Source of the DNA: Bacteroides stercoris ATCC 43183
GTDB taxonomy: Bacteria > Bacteroidota > Bacteroidia > Bacteroidales > Bacteroidaceae
Length of the DNA stretch: 64,000 bases
Assembly (NCBI RefSeq): GCF_025147325.1
Contig: NZ_CP102262.1
Coordinates: 310,001-374,000 of the forward strand
Reading direction: 5' to 3'
Position numbers and translations under genes: made by a program. Numbering within the stretch: position 1 is the stretch's first letter; each line of letters opens with the position of its first letter. Below, one piece after another: positions 55,501-63,426 of this stretch. The notes below the pieces were generated by a model. It was not told where the DNA came from. It did no database searches and saw only the letters and a list, made by a program, of their open reading frames with translations.

Positions 55501-57076
55501 CCCTGCCTTTGGCGGCAACATGCGCAGTAAGTGCATAAACAGAATCTTTGGGCAGGAAATGATGAAGCTGCAAGGCATCTATGGCGAGGTCTGCATGATA
55601 GACCTCGGTAGACAGGTTGTAAGCGGCATCCAGATTCAGACTGCCTTTGCCCTCCTGCACTTTGAGCAGGGCATTGCATTGAGGCCCGTCGAGCCCGAGA
55701 CGCGCTACGAGGTTCATACTGTCGGGCACAACGATAGAGCCGTCGGGAGTGACCCCGGTAAGCCCGGTGAGGAAATTAAGGTCTTGCGTCTGCATCTCAA
55801 AATCAAGCCCTCCGCTACGCTTCAGGCTATCCGTAAGGTTCCACAACTCACCGCCGCCGCTCAATGAGAAAGCGCCGGGAAGTTCGGCCGTGAAACGGGA
55901 AATCTGCATCTGTTTCAGATTGCCTTCCGTACCGGCATGGATTACCAACGGGCGGAAAGGATAAGCCTCTTTAAAAGTTTCGGGCAGTCCGCCGGCAAAG
56001 AGCAATACATCCTGCTTGCCGATATTGGCGTTAAAGCGGGCGGACAACTGTCCGGTAGTGGGTATATCGACAAGTTTCCAATAGGTCTGCGCCGTCAGGT
56101 TCATCTCGCTGTGCGGGGTCTTGAGCTGCAAATAGGGAACACGGATAACGGCTGAGTCGGCAAAGAGGCGTCCGGTCAGGGAAGTCACCGTCAGCCCAGA
56201 ACGGTCGTACATGGAGAACTCTCGGATAACGGCATTCATGTCGCGGCCGCAGGTCATCACCGAATCTATGCCGATACGGATATCGCGCAATGCGATGTGC
56301 GAAGCGTCAAAGCCCTCGGCAGGAACGGCTGTGCCCGTATCATAATTCACGGAAGTCCCCGTAAGGGCAAACTTACGCCAGCCATAGAACTGCCGCTTGA
56401 GGTCGGCTTCGGCATCCTCTATGCTTGCATCCCCGATAGTGGCTGCCAGCGACATGGAGTCGAGCGGCATCTGCAAATCCACCGACACATTCTTCAGTTT
56501 CAGGCTATGCAATGCTACGCGCCAGTTCAAGGCGGTTTCGGTGGTATCCTCCGGAGTTTCGGTAGTGTCGGCAAGCATCACCTGCACGTGGGTATCGCTC
56601 AGTTCCACCCGGTTCAGTACGGCATCCTCTTTATTCAGGTCTATGCCGTGACTGGCAAGAAAGAACCGTCCGAGCGTACCTTTTATGCGCATGCCTTCCA
56701 GCAGGCCGGAAGAGTTTACGGCCACCCGTTGCAAAGTGATGTCATCCACCTCTACCCTTCCTTTCAATAAGGGCCATGCCTGTACGCGGATGTTCAGGCT
56801 TCCGAGGTTCAGCAAGGTATCGGGGTGTTGGATATCAATAGTATCGCTTCCCGGCTGCACTACCTGAACACCGCGCACAAGCAGGTTCAACGGAAAACGA
56901 AGGTCTATCCGCTCTACGGAGATATTCATGCCCGTAGCATCCGATGCTATTGCCGTGGCCTGCTTCCGTATAAAATTCTGTACGGGCGGCACGTAAAGCA
57001 ATATCATCAATATTACAAATAGGATAATAGGAGTAAGAAGCACCCAAAGTGCCCCTCTTAACCATTTTCTTCTCAT
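52535..57076 (-). CDS. tamB: Translocation and assembly module protein TamB
   Basis: A 1,513-residue AsmA/TamB-like protein with one N-terminal membrane anchor (about 10-30, LWVLLTPIILFVILMILLY). A very long beta-rich region spans the periplasm, and the C-terminal TamB (DUF490) domain occupies about the last 350 residues (ISLTGRYTLSGGIMKYSLP, DVSIAIKNRLDAPELIFDI, RYSQRLFNDRVQIVIGGKV). The hydrophobic groove type of fold carries lipids between membranes. It is the first gene of the tamB-tamL pair. Confidence 0.93.
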   Translation of the reverse strand: MRRKWLRGALWVLLTPIILFVILMILLYVPPVQNFIRKQATAIASDATGMNISVERIDLRFPLNLLVRGVQVVQPGSDTIDIQHPDTLLNLGSLNIRVQAWPLLKGRVEVDDITLQRVAVNSSGLLEGMRIKGTLGRFFLASHGIDLNKEDAVLNRVELSDTHVQVMLADTTETPEDTTETALNWRVALHSLKLKNVSVDLQMPLDSMSLAATIGDASIEDAEADLKRQFYGWRKFALTGTSVNYDTGTAVPAEGFDASHIALRDIRIGIDSVMTCGRDMNAVIREFSMYDRSGLTVTSLTGRLFADSAVIRVPYLQLKTPHSEMNLTAQTYWKLVDIPTTGQLSARFNANIGKQDVLLFAGGLPETFKEAYPFRPLVIHAGTEGNLKQMQISRFTAELPGAFSLSGGGELWNLTDSLKRSGGLDFEMQTQDLNFLTGLTGVTPDGSIVVPDSMNLVARLGLDGPQCNALLKVQEGKGSLNLDAAYNLSTEVYHADLAIDALQLHHFLPKDSVYALTAHVAAKGRGVDMTSRQTTALVEAKLDELQYARWNLSGVNLNAGLKSAVASVRLTSDNELLKMQSEADLRLDRKYMDGRLNMKVEELDLYNLGIASEPLEHPVAFNLGAEARRDSIKLRMDAGDMDLQFRARSTLEELLGQSDKFVAILTKQIEERRLDHAALRQVLPSAGMKLTAGQANPVSYFLKTKNISFNDFTLRFGSTPARGINGRTAVHGLRVDSLQLDTVFFAVKQDTSRMMLQSGVINGPKNPQFVFRSTLTGEIRSEDAELTVNYVDGKGQTGVLFGVNARPLTEGHGKGNGVLLNLTPAEPVIAYRKFHFVDNSNWIYLHNNMRVYANIDMDSDNGLGFRMQSDKNDSISLQNMNVELSRFQLGELSEVLPYMPRLTGLFSAEAQYIQTPTSLQVSAEANIDELTYERQHVGDIGMGATWLPGDKGATHYLNTYFSYDNREVMTADGILTKKNGKDTLEVTTSFEHFPMKIANAFVPDQMMSFTGDLDGGMYIYGPLEKPRMHGDITLDSVSVYARQAGARYWFDDRPVQIRDNQLIFDKFAIYTTSKNPFTINGKVDFRNLERPTADLKLLAENYTLLDAPRTRESLIYGKIFVDLNATVRGPLDALTMRGNMNLLGNTDVTYVLTDSPLTVEDRLEGLVTFTSFADTASVGTDEAPAMSLGGMDMIMSVHIDNAVRLRADLSPDRSKFIELEGGGDLNMQYTPQGDISLTGRYTLSGGIMKYSLPIIPLKEFQINNGSYVDWRGDPMNPTLNLKATERMRASVADGDDGGSRVVNFDVSIAIKNRLDAPELIFDITAPDDATIENELQAMGAEERSKQAIAMLATGVYMNSGVKGGGLSMGSALNSVIQSQINSLAGSAFQSINASFTMGMEDRTSAETGDKQTDYSFRYSQRLFNDRVQIVIGGKVTTGANATNDAESFIDNISLEYRLDTSGTRYVRVFYDKNYESVLDGEITETGVGLVLRRKMDRLGELFIFRKKKKQTVE

Positions 57077-57204
57077 TGGAACGTCAAGCTGTCATCGATT
57101 AATTCGTACAAAGTAAACAATTAATTTTGAGATAAAGTTCCTAATAAAAGAAAAATACTATGTTGCGCCGGTGTTTACGACCACTTATACCGTAATTGCT
57201 TATT

Positions 57205-59532
57205 CTAATCCGCCCGTGCCTGCAAGCGGATAATGTCCTCGATAAGAGCAAGCGAACGCAGTGCCCGCTGCCTCTGCCCGGCTGTAAAAGGAGTACCGCG
57301 CAAGCCTTCCAGTATTTTAAGCTCCGCCACCAGTTCCGTAGCGCCAATCAGCGTAAAGAGAGGAATCATCTTGTGCGAAACGGCCGCCACCTCGTCCATA
57401 TCCGCCGCATCCGCCGCCTTTTGCAAACGTTCGGCATTGAGGCGGGTTTCGGTAACGAAGCTCTCCATAATGGACTTTGCCGCCTCCGGGTCGTCACCGG
57501 AGAAAGCGGTGAGTGCCGAGAAGTCATAAGGAGCATCCGGCGATGAAGCCTCAACCGTCTCCGCTGCTGCTACTTCGCTCCGCATGGCAGATGTTTGTCC
57601 GATACCTTCCGCATTCAGTTCCCGGAACAGTTCCGCCACCGTAAACGGTTTGTGCAGGCAGCCGGCAAAGCCATATTCCTTGAACTCTTCCGGCTTCATA
57701 TCACTACGGGCGGTAACGGCTATCACGGGAATGGCCTGCGCTTGGGGCAGGTTCGACACACGCAACAGTTTCAACAGGTCGAAACCGTTGATGGCAGGCA
57801 TCTGTACATCGGTGAGCAACACATCAAAGGTATCGGAACGCAGGGCATCCAGCAATTCGTCCAATTGCATGCACGATACCGAAGCGATGCCGCTATGCTG
57901 GAGCATGGCTGCGGTAAGCGTAAGCTGAATGCGGTCGTCGTCAATCAGCAGCACACGGAGCGAAGGTTGTGAAGAAGCGGGCATGCTCTCTGAAAGAGCG
58001 GAAGAAGTTCCGGTTTCCGTCTCCTGATATTTCTCGCCGGTATCCTCCGATACCTGTACGGGGAACAAGGGAACACGCAGCGTAAATGTACTTCCCTTGC
58101 CCGGCACACTGTCCACGTCAATCGTTCCTTCCAGCAACTGCACAAGCATGCGCACAATAGACAAACCGAGTCCGAAGCCCTCTTTGCCCTGCGCACCGGG
58201 AAGGCGGGTAAACTCCTGGAAAATCCGCTCCCTGTCCGCCGGTTCCATACCTTTGCCCGTATCGGCAATGGCCACCACCAGCCGGCGTTCCTCGTAACGC
58301 GCCGTCATCGTTATGCTCCCCTCGTCCGTAAACTTCACTGCATTGGACAGCAGGTTGTTGATAATCTGGCGGAGACGGAGCGGGTCGCAGATGTAAGTAC
58401 TCTCCAGTTCGGGAGCAATATCGCAATGCAACTCCAGGCTTTTGGCAGAAGTCAGCGGTTCAAAACTGACATGAATCTCTTCCAGCAAGCGGGCGGGATG
58501 GAAGGTGACCCGGTTTATCTCCGCCTTATGAAGGTCGAGCCTGTGGAAATCGAGCAAATCGACCACCAGCTTCAGCAGATGTTCCGATGAGGTTTTCATA
58601 TTATCCAGGTAGAAGCGTTGCCGTTCGTCCACCGTCAGACGGGAGAGCAGATCGGCATAGCCCATGATGGAACCGAGCGGCGCCTTAAAGTCGTGGGTGA
58701 TGGCAAGCATCATCTTCTCGCGCGTGGCCAGCAGGTCCTCGGCACGGCGGCGGGCTTCTTCCAGTTCGCGGCGATAGCGGTTGCTGCGCGTAATGTCGCG
58801 CCCTATGATTATCAGGAAAAAGACGGAAAGCAGCACCGCACCGACGGCAATGCCGCTGATTGTCTTAATGGAGTGATGGCGTACGGACTGCTGGTACTCC
58901 GCCTCTTTGCGGGCACGCTGCAGGGTTTCCTGTTCGTAGCCTTTCAGCAGACTGTCGATACGGGCGGTCAGCATTCGGTCCATGCGTTGCAAGGTACGCC
59001 TGCGGCGCTGTACAATCGCAATGTGTTCTTTCTGCTGTTGTGCCACGGCACGCAGCTTTTCCTGCAGGGAATCCACCGGATTATACACGTTAATCACCGT
59101 ATCCGTGGCATATTCGAGGGAAGTCTTTACCTGAATGGCGGTATCTTTCTTAGGCGGCACGAACACCTCTCCCAAACGGCGGAAGAATCCTTTCTTCCTG
59201 GGCTTGGTAACCACCGTGTCGCGATGCGTAATGATGCGCTGCTGTACGCGCTGGTTTGTCACAAACGAATCCTGCCGGGTAGCGATAATATTTTCTATCT
59301 CCCGGGTAGAGACCATGCTGTCGTTCGTCTCGCTCAACACGCGCAGCATGTAAATGGTGTTCGCATCCTTCTTCCGAAGAAGCGTGATGAGACTGTCCGT
59401 CCACTGCACGTCCCGGTTATCGGAAAGCATAAGATGCTCCATCTCCCGGTGCACAAAGAACAGGGAAAAGAACAACACTCCCAGCAGCAGAGTGTATCCG
59501 ACAGCTATCTTTACTTTCGATACGCTATTCAT
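57205..59532 (-). CDS. Hybrid sensor histidine kinase with receiver and Hpt domains
   Basis: A 775-residue inner-membrane kinase. Order: membrane helix (about 8-28), periplasmic helical sensor domain (about 30-220), second helix (about 222-243), HisKA with His280 (AITHDFKAPLGS), HATPase with INNLLSNAVKFTDEG and GFGLGLSIVRML, receiver with phospho-Asp575 (VLLTDVQMP), and C-terminal Hpt with His720 (AAVSHKMI). The layout implies a relay His280 to Asp575 to His720 to an external receiver. The NtrC-type regulator at 63427 is a candidate partner. The ligand is unknown. Confidence 0.93.
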   Translation of the reverse strand: MNSVSKVKIAVGYTLLLGVLFFSLFFVHREMEHLMLSDNRDVQWTDSLITLLRKKDANTIYMLRVLSETNDSMVSTREIENIIATRQDSFVTNQRVQQRIITHRDTVVTKPRKKGFFRRLGEVFVPPKKDTAIQVKTSLEYATDTVINVYNPVDSLQEKLRAVAQQQKEHIAIVQRRRRTLQRMDRMLTARIDSLLKGYEQETLQRARKEAEYQQSVRHHSIKTISGIAVGAVLLSVFFLIIIGRDITRSNRYRRELEEARRRAEDLLATREKMMLAITHDFKAPLGSIMGYADLLSRLTVDERQRFYLDNMKTSSEHLLKLVVDLLDFHRLDLHKAEINRVTFHPARLLEEIHVSFEPLTSAKSLELHCDIAPELESTYICDPLRLRQIINNLLSNAVKFTDEGSITMTARYEERRLVVAIADTGKGMEPADRERIFQEFTRLPGAQGKEGFGLGLSIVRMLVQLLEGTIDVDSVPGKGSTFTLRVPLFPVQVSEDTGEKYQETETGTSSALSESMPASSQPSLRVLLIDDDRIQLTLTAAMLQHSGIASVSCMQLDELLDALRSDTFDVLLTDVQMPAINGFDLLKLLRVSNLPQAQAIPVIAVTARSDMKPEEFKEYGFAGCLHKPFTVAELFRELNAEGIGQTSAMRSEVAAAETVEASSPDAPYDFSALTAFSGDDPEAAKSIMESFVTETRLNAERLQKAADAADMDEVAAVSHKMIPLFTLIGATELVAELKILEGLRGTPFTAGQRQRALRSLALIEDIIRLQARAD

Positions 59533-59588
59533 AAACAGGTAATAAAAGAGTTATGGAGCGACAGGGTGACAAAGCATCGCCCCGTGCA

Positions 59589-60953
59589 TCATCTTGTCCT
59601 CGTTTTATAGCGGAAGCGCAGCCACAGCATCACCCCGGCACTGGTCAGACCGAACGGGAAAGCCATCCACACGCCGACCAGTCCCCAGCCCAGTACAAAA
59701 CCGCAAAAATATCCTACGGGCAAAGATATAATAAAATAAGAAATAAATGCAATAACCATCATCGGCTTTACATCCGATATGCCCCGCAGCGCATTGGCAA
59801 AGTTGATTTGCAGTCCGTCGCCAAACTGATAAATCAAGAAAGGGAAGAACAAAGAGGCTACCAGCGCCGAAGCCTCTGCGCTATCCGTAAACCAGCCGCC
59901 CACCTGTCCGCGCATCACAAAAACGATGCTCATAAGCACTACTTCCATAGCCATTATCAAGTGGAAACCCGCAAATGTGGAGCGGCGTACATTCTCCATA
60001 TCGTCTTGCCCCTTGAAATTGCTGACACGCACCGCCACCGCTGCACCCATACCGTAGTACATCATAAACGTGAATTGCGAAATGGTCAGCATTATCTGAT
60101 GGGATGCCAAAGCGATAGTGCCCAGCCAGCCCACCATGATGGCGCTAAGGCTGAAAGAGGCCGTCTCCATTCCCATCTGCAAACCGACAGGCCAGCCCAG
60201 TGCATTGAGCTTCTTGAACACCGGAAACGACCATCCCATGCGGGAGAACCCGATCCGGTAACGGATAAAGCGGCGGCCGCGCAGCACAATCAACGCAAAC
60301 ACCACCACCATCATAATACGCGAGAACAACGTACTGATGCCTGCTCCCAGCAACCCCAGCTCCGGGAAGCCCAGTTTGCCGTTGATAAGGATATAGTTGC
60401 CTATGATGTTCAGCGTATTTCCGCCCAGCAATATCCACATGGCGGTCTTCGTATCTGTAATTCCGTCCGTAAACTGCTTGAAGCCGTTGAACAGCATCAC
60501 GAAAACCAGCGAAGCAAGCAATACCAGGTAATAAGGTTTTATCAAAGGCATCAGTTCCTCGGGCTGCCCCAGGCGCTCCACGTTGAAGTAGACCACCGTC
60601 ATGATAAACGTAAGGAGCAATGCCACCAGGACATTCGCCACCAAACTGCAACGCAACGCCTGCCCCGCTTCCGCAAAGCGGCGGTTGCCGTAAAGACTGC
60701 CCACGATAGGCGTCAGCCCGTAACTGAAACCGGTACTGAAAATGATGCAAAGCGTAAATACATTGTTTACGAAAGAAGCTGCACCCAACTCCTCGGTACT
60801 GTGATGCCCGATCATCAGAGTATCGGCAAAACCGAGAATAATTACTCCCACCTGTCCGATAACAATGGGAAGTCCCAAAAATATCAACGCTTTATAATGC
60901 TGCTTATAGCCGGCTATCCAATTCATCATCTTATTGTCTAAAATTTGTTTCAA
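59589..60953 (-). CDS. MATE-family efflux transporter
   Basis: The 454-residue protein has about twelve membrane helices in two halves, each with the MATE pattern (LGLPIVIGQVGVIILGFADTLMIG at the start of half one; VGLQMGMETASFSLSAIMVGWLG at the start of half two). It exports organic cations or drugs by Na+ or H+ antiport. The product starts with MKQILDNKMMNWIAGY; the internal MM is an alternative start. Array C lies directly upstream of the start codon. Confidence 0.93.
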   Translation of the reverse strand: MKQILDNKMMNWIAGYKQHYKALIFLGLPIVIGQVGVIILGFADTLMIGHHSTEELGAASFVNNVFTLCIIFSTGFSYGLTPIVGSLYGNRRFAEAGQALRCSLVANVLVALLLTFIMTVVYFNVERLGQPEELMPLIKPYYLVLLASLVFVMLFNGFKQFTDGITDTKTAMWILLGGNTLNIIGNYILINGKLGFPELGLLGAGISTLFSRIMMVVVFALIVLRGRRFIRYRIGFSRMGWSFPVFKKLNALGWPVGLQMGMETASFSLSAIMVGWLGTIALASHQIMLTISQFTFMMYYGMGAAVAVRVSNFKGQDDMENVRRSTFAGFHLIMAMEVVLMSIVFVMRGQVGGWFTDSAEASALVASLFFPFLIYQFGDGLQINFANALRGISDVKPMMVIAFISYFIISLPVGYFCGFVLGWGLVGVWMAFPFGLTSAGVMLWLRFRYKTRTR

Positions 60954-61152
60954 AGGGAGAAACCATTGTTCCCCTGACGGGAAACCAGAATTTCCTTAGT
61001 AAGAAACCAAAGTTTCCCTAATGGGAAACGGGAGTTCCCCCGACGGGAAACGGGAGTTTCCTCAATGGGAAACTGAAGCTTCCTCAACGGGAAACCGAAG
61101 CTTCCTCAACAAGGAAACCGAAGTTTCCTTAACAGGGAACTTTCGTTTCGTC
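60954..61152. repeat. Tandem array, 22-bp period, nine units (array C)
   Basis: Nine contiguous units start at 60954, 60976, 60998, 61020, 61042, 61064, 61086, 61108 and 61131; all are 22 bp except one of 23. The consensus is nACGGGAAACnGAAGTTTCC with a variable 2-3 base tail. Each unit is an imperfect palindrome of GGAAAC or GGAA with TTTCC. There are no spacers. It fills the region between the M16 peptidase gene and the MATE start codon, so it lies in or next to the MATE 5' leader. Confidence 0.92.
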
Positions 61153-61204
61153 AAACGGCGCCCTTCCCTTCCTGCAAAGAGACGAAAAACGCTCCCTTTG
61201 ACTG

Positions 61205-62440
61205 TCATTTATCACTCTTATAATATAATACTACGGCATTGCTTTCGCAGAAAGTACGCTGCGCCACAGTATGCAACTGCTCCGTCGTAACGGAGCGATA
61301 ACGCTCTACTTCAAGGTCAATATCTTCCGCCTTTCCCGTCAGCTCGAACCAGGCAAGGTTTGTGGCTACGTTCAGATAGTTGATATTGCCGAATATCTGG
61401 GTAGATTCAAACTTGTTCTTAACCTTCTCCAGCTCCTGCCCGTCTACCGGAGACCGCTGCAACTCTTCCAGTTCTTTACGGACGGCAGCTTCCGCTTGCT
61501 CCAACGACACACCTGCCGCAGGCTTACCGCTGATTTGCAGCAGACCCGCATCACGCGTACCGCTGATGTACGCGTCGATACCGGAAAAGATATTCTGTTC
61601 CTGTACCAAGCGGCGGTTCAAACGGCTGGAACGTCCGTTGCTGAGAATATCGGACAGAATATCGAATGCGTAATAATCCGCACCCTCGCGACTGCACATG
61701 TGATAGCCCATGAACAAGGCGTCCAGCGGCACGTTTCTTTCTACCGTCAGCCGGCGTTCCTGCGTTTGCTCCGGCTCCTGCGGCAATTGCCTCACCGGAA
61801 CGTCCCGCCGGGGTATGGGAGCAAACCACTTCTCGGTAAGCTTAACGGTTTCATCCCATGAAATGTTTCCCGTCACTGCCAGCACGGCATTGTTCGGAGC
61901 ATAGAAACGGTAGAAGAAACTCTTCACCTCGTCCAGCGTGGCTTGCTCTATGTGCGAGAGTTCCTTGCCGATAGTAGGCCAGCGGTACGGATGCACCCGG
62001 AACGCCAGCGGCCGGAACAGATGCCCCACATCGCCATACGGCTGGTTAAGGCAGCGTTGCTTGAACTCTTCCATCACTACACCGCGTTGCACTTCGAGGC
62101 TTTGCTCGCTGAAAGCCAGCTCCAGCATACGGTCGGACTCCAGCCAAAAGGCTGTCTCTACGTTCGGCTTCGGAACGGTGAGGTAGTAATTGGTTATGTC
62201 ATTATTGGTCCAGGCATTGTTTTCTCCCCCCGCCAACTGCAAAGGCGTATCGTAATCGGGAATATGCGCCGAACCGCCGAACATCAGATGCTCGAACAAA
62301 TGGGCAAAGCCGGTATGCTCGGGATGCTCGTCGCGCGCACCGACATCGTAAACGATGTTCAGCGCCACCATCTGCGTGCTGGTATCCTCGTAGTGTACCA
62401 GCCGCAGGCCGTTGGGGAAACAATGCTTATTTATCTTCAT
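61205..62440 (-). CDS. M16-family zinc metallopeptidase
   Basis: A 411-residue inverzincin peptidase. The zinc motif HxxEH is in AHLFEHLMFGG, with the downstream Glu in SLEVQRGVVMEEF. It covers both the active N-terminal M16 domain and the inactive C-terminal M16 domain (SDILSNGRSSRLNRRLV, with the Arg-rich pattern of the family). No signal peptide is seen. The start MKINKHCFPNGL is used; an upstream in-frame ATG (62485) would add 15 residues with no family similarity. It is 54 bp downstream of the PPIase gene. Confidence 0.92.
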   Translation of the reverse strand: MKINKHCFPNGLRLVHYEDTSTQMVALNIVYDVGARDEHPEHTGFAHLFEHLMFGGSAHIPDYDTPLQLAGGENNAWTNNDITNYYLTVPKPNVETAFWLESDRMLELAFSEQSLEVQRGVVMEEFKQRCLNQPYGDVGHLFRPLAFRVHPYRWPTIGKELSHIEQATLDEVKSFFYRFYAPNNAVLAVTGNISWDETVKLTEKWFAPIPRRDVPVRQLPQEPEQTQERRLTVERNVPLDALFMGYHMCSREGADYYAFDILSDILSNGRSSRLNRRLVQEQNIFSGIDAYISGTRDAGLLQISGKPAAGVSLEQAEAAVRKELEELQRSPVDGQELEKVKNKFESTQIFGNINYLNVATNLAWFELTGKAEDIDLEVERYRSVTTEQLHTVAQRTFCESNAVVLYYKSDK

Positions 62441-62494
62441 ACTTGTGTGACAGGGCGAGACTCTCTTCCCAAAGGTTTGACGCAATTCTGTTTA

Positions 62495-63334
62495 TCAGTC
62501 AATCACAGTCACCTTCTCAATCTTCACATCCTCTTCCGGACGGTCGCTGCGGTCTATCTTTACCTGTTGTATCTTATCTACCACATCCATGCCTTCAACG
62601 ACTTCGCCGAACACGGTATATTCGCCGTCCAGATGCGGTGTGCCGCCTACAGTGGTATATGCCTTTACCTGTTCCGGCGTGAAACGGAACTCCGGTTCGC
62701 CGGCCACCTGAGCCTCAGCCTGCGCGATAAGCGTGTCCTGCAGATTCATCAGCCCTTCCTGGTCACCGTCCTTACGCATCTTGTAGATTTCCTTCATGTG
62801 CTTCTGCGCCAAAGCATTGAAAGCATTGTTCAGGCGTGCCTGGTTCATCTGATGTTCCATGCCGAGAAGCGTAGAATCGTTATACACCTTTCCGGTCACG
62901 ATATAGAACTGACAACCGGACGATTCCTTCTTCGGGTTTACGTTATCTCCCTGACGGGCGGCAGACAGCGCACCTTTCTTATGGAAGTATTTCGGGTAGA
63001 CAAACTCCGCAGGAACAGTGTATCCCACATCGCCCGCTCCCAGCATCTTGCCTTTCGGGGCATTCTTCGATTCGGGGTCGCCCGCCTGTATCATGAAGTC
63101 CTTGATGACACGGTGAAACAGCGTACCTTCATAAGTACCTTCCTCGGCCAGCTTGATAAAGTTATCGCGATGCTTCGGCGTTTCGTTATACAGTTTCACG
63201 ATGATGTCACCCGCACTTGTCTCAATCTTCAACTTCGTTTCTTTTTCCATATTTCCGTCTTTCTTTTGTCCCGGTTTGCAGGCCGTCAGGCCGCATACCA
63301 GTATGGTTAATAATACAATGAGATTTCTTTTCAT
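62495..63334 (-). CDS. Cyclophilin-type peptidyl-prolyl isomerase lipoprotein
   Basis: A 279-residue lipoprotein with lipobox LTAC near residue 19. The cyclophilin fold is recognised by FHRVIKDFMIQAGDP, SAARQGDNVNPKKESSGCQFYIVTGK and FGEVVEGMDVVDKI. A helical insert of roughly 65 residues, rich in Met, Gln and Lys (HQMNQARLNNAFNALAQKHM), interrupts the C-terminal part of the domain. It probably assists folding of envelope proteins. Confidence 0.92.
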   Translation of the reverse strand: MKRNLIVLLTILVCGLTACKPGQKKDGNMEKETKLKIETSAGDIIVKLYNETPKHRDNFIKLAEEGTYEGTLFHRVIKDFMIQAGDPESKNAPKGKMLGAGDVGYTVPAEFVYPKYFHKKGALSAARQGDNVNPKKESSGCQFYIVTGKVYNDSTLLGMEHQMNQARLNNAFNALAQKHMKEIYKMRKDGDQEGLMNLQDTLIAQAEAQVAGEPEFRFTPEQVKAYTTVGGTPHLDGEYTVFGEVVEGMDVVDKIQQVKIDRSDRPEEDVKIEKVTVID

Positions 63335-63360
63335 CTGTCTTTTTGTTTAATTTAAGCCTG

Positions 63361-63368
63361 CAAATATA
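63361..63368 (-). promoter_or_regulatory. Promoter of the PPIase gene (-7 box)
   Basis: TATATTTG on the minus strand, an exact -7 match about 27 bp upstream of the ATG. The -33 box is unclear. Confidence 0.5.
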
Positions 63369-63389
63369 CTAAAATCGGACAAAACGATT

Positions 63390-63397
63390 TACCTTTG
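63390..63397 (+). promoter_or_regulatory. Promoter of the NtrC-type regulator gene (-7 box)
   Basis: TACCTTTG, an exact -7 match 30 bp upstream of the ATG at 63427. It is divergent from the PPIase promoter. No good -33 box is seen. Confidence 0.55.
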
Positions 63398-63426
63398 TGC
63401 CATAAAAGAGATAAAAAGCAGAAGGG

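Noticed and set aside
54539..55867. 442-codon open frame antisense to tamB
   Set aside because: No motif or start context supports it; TamB on the other strand is continuous.
59553..60941. 462-codon open frame antisense to the MATE gene
   Set aside because: Its predicted product is rich in His, Gln and Arg with no domain, while the opposite strand encodes a clear MATE transporter.
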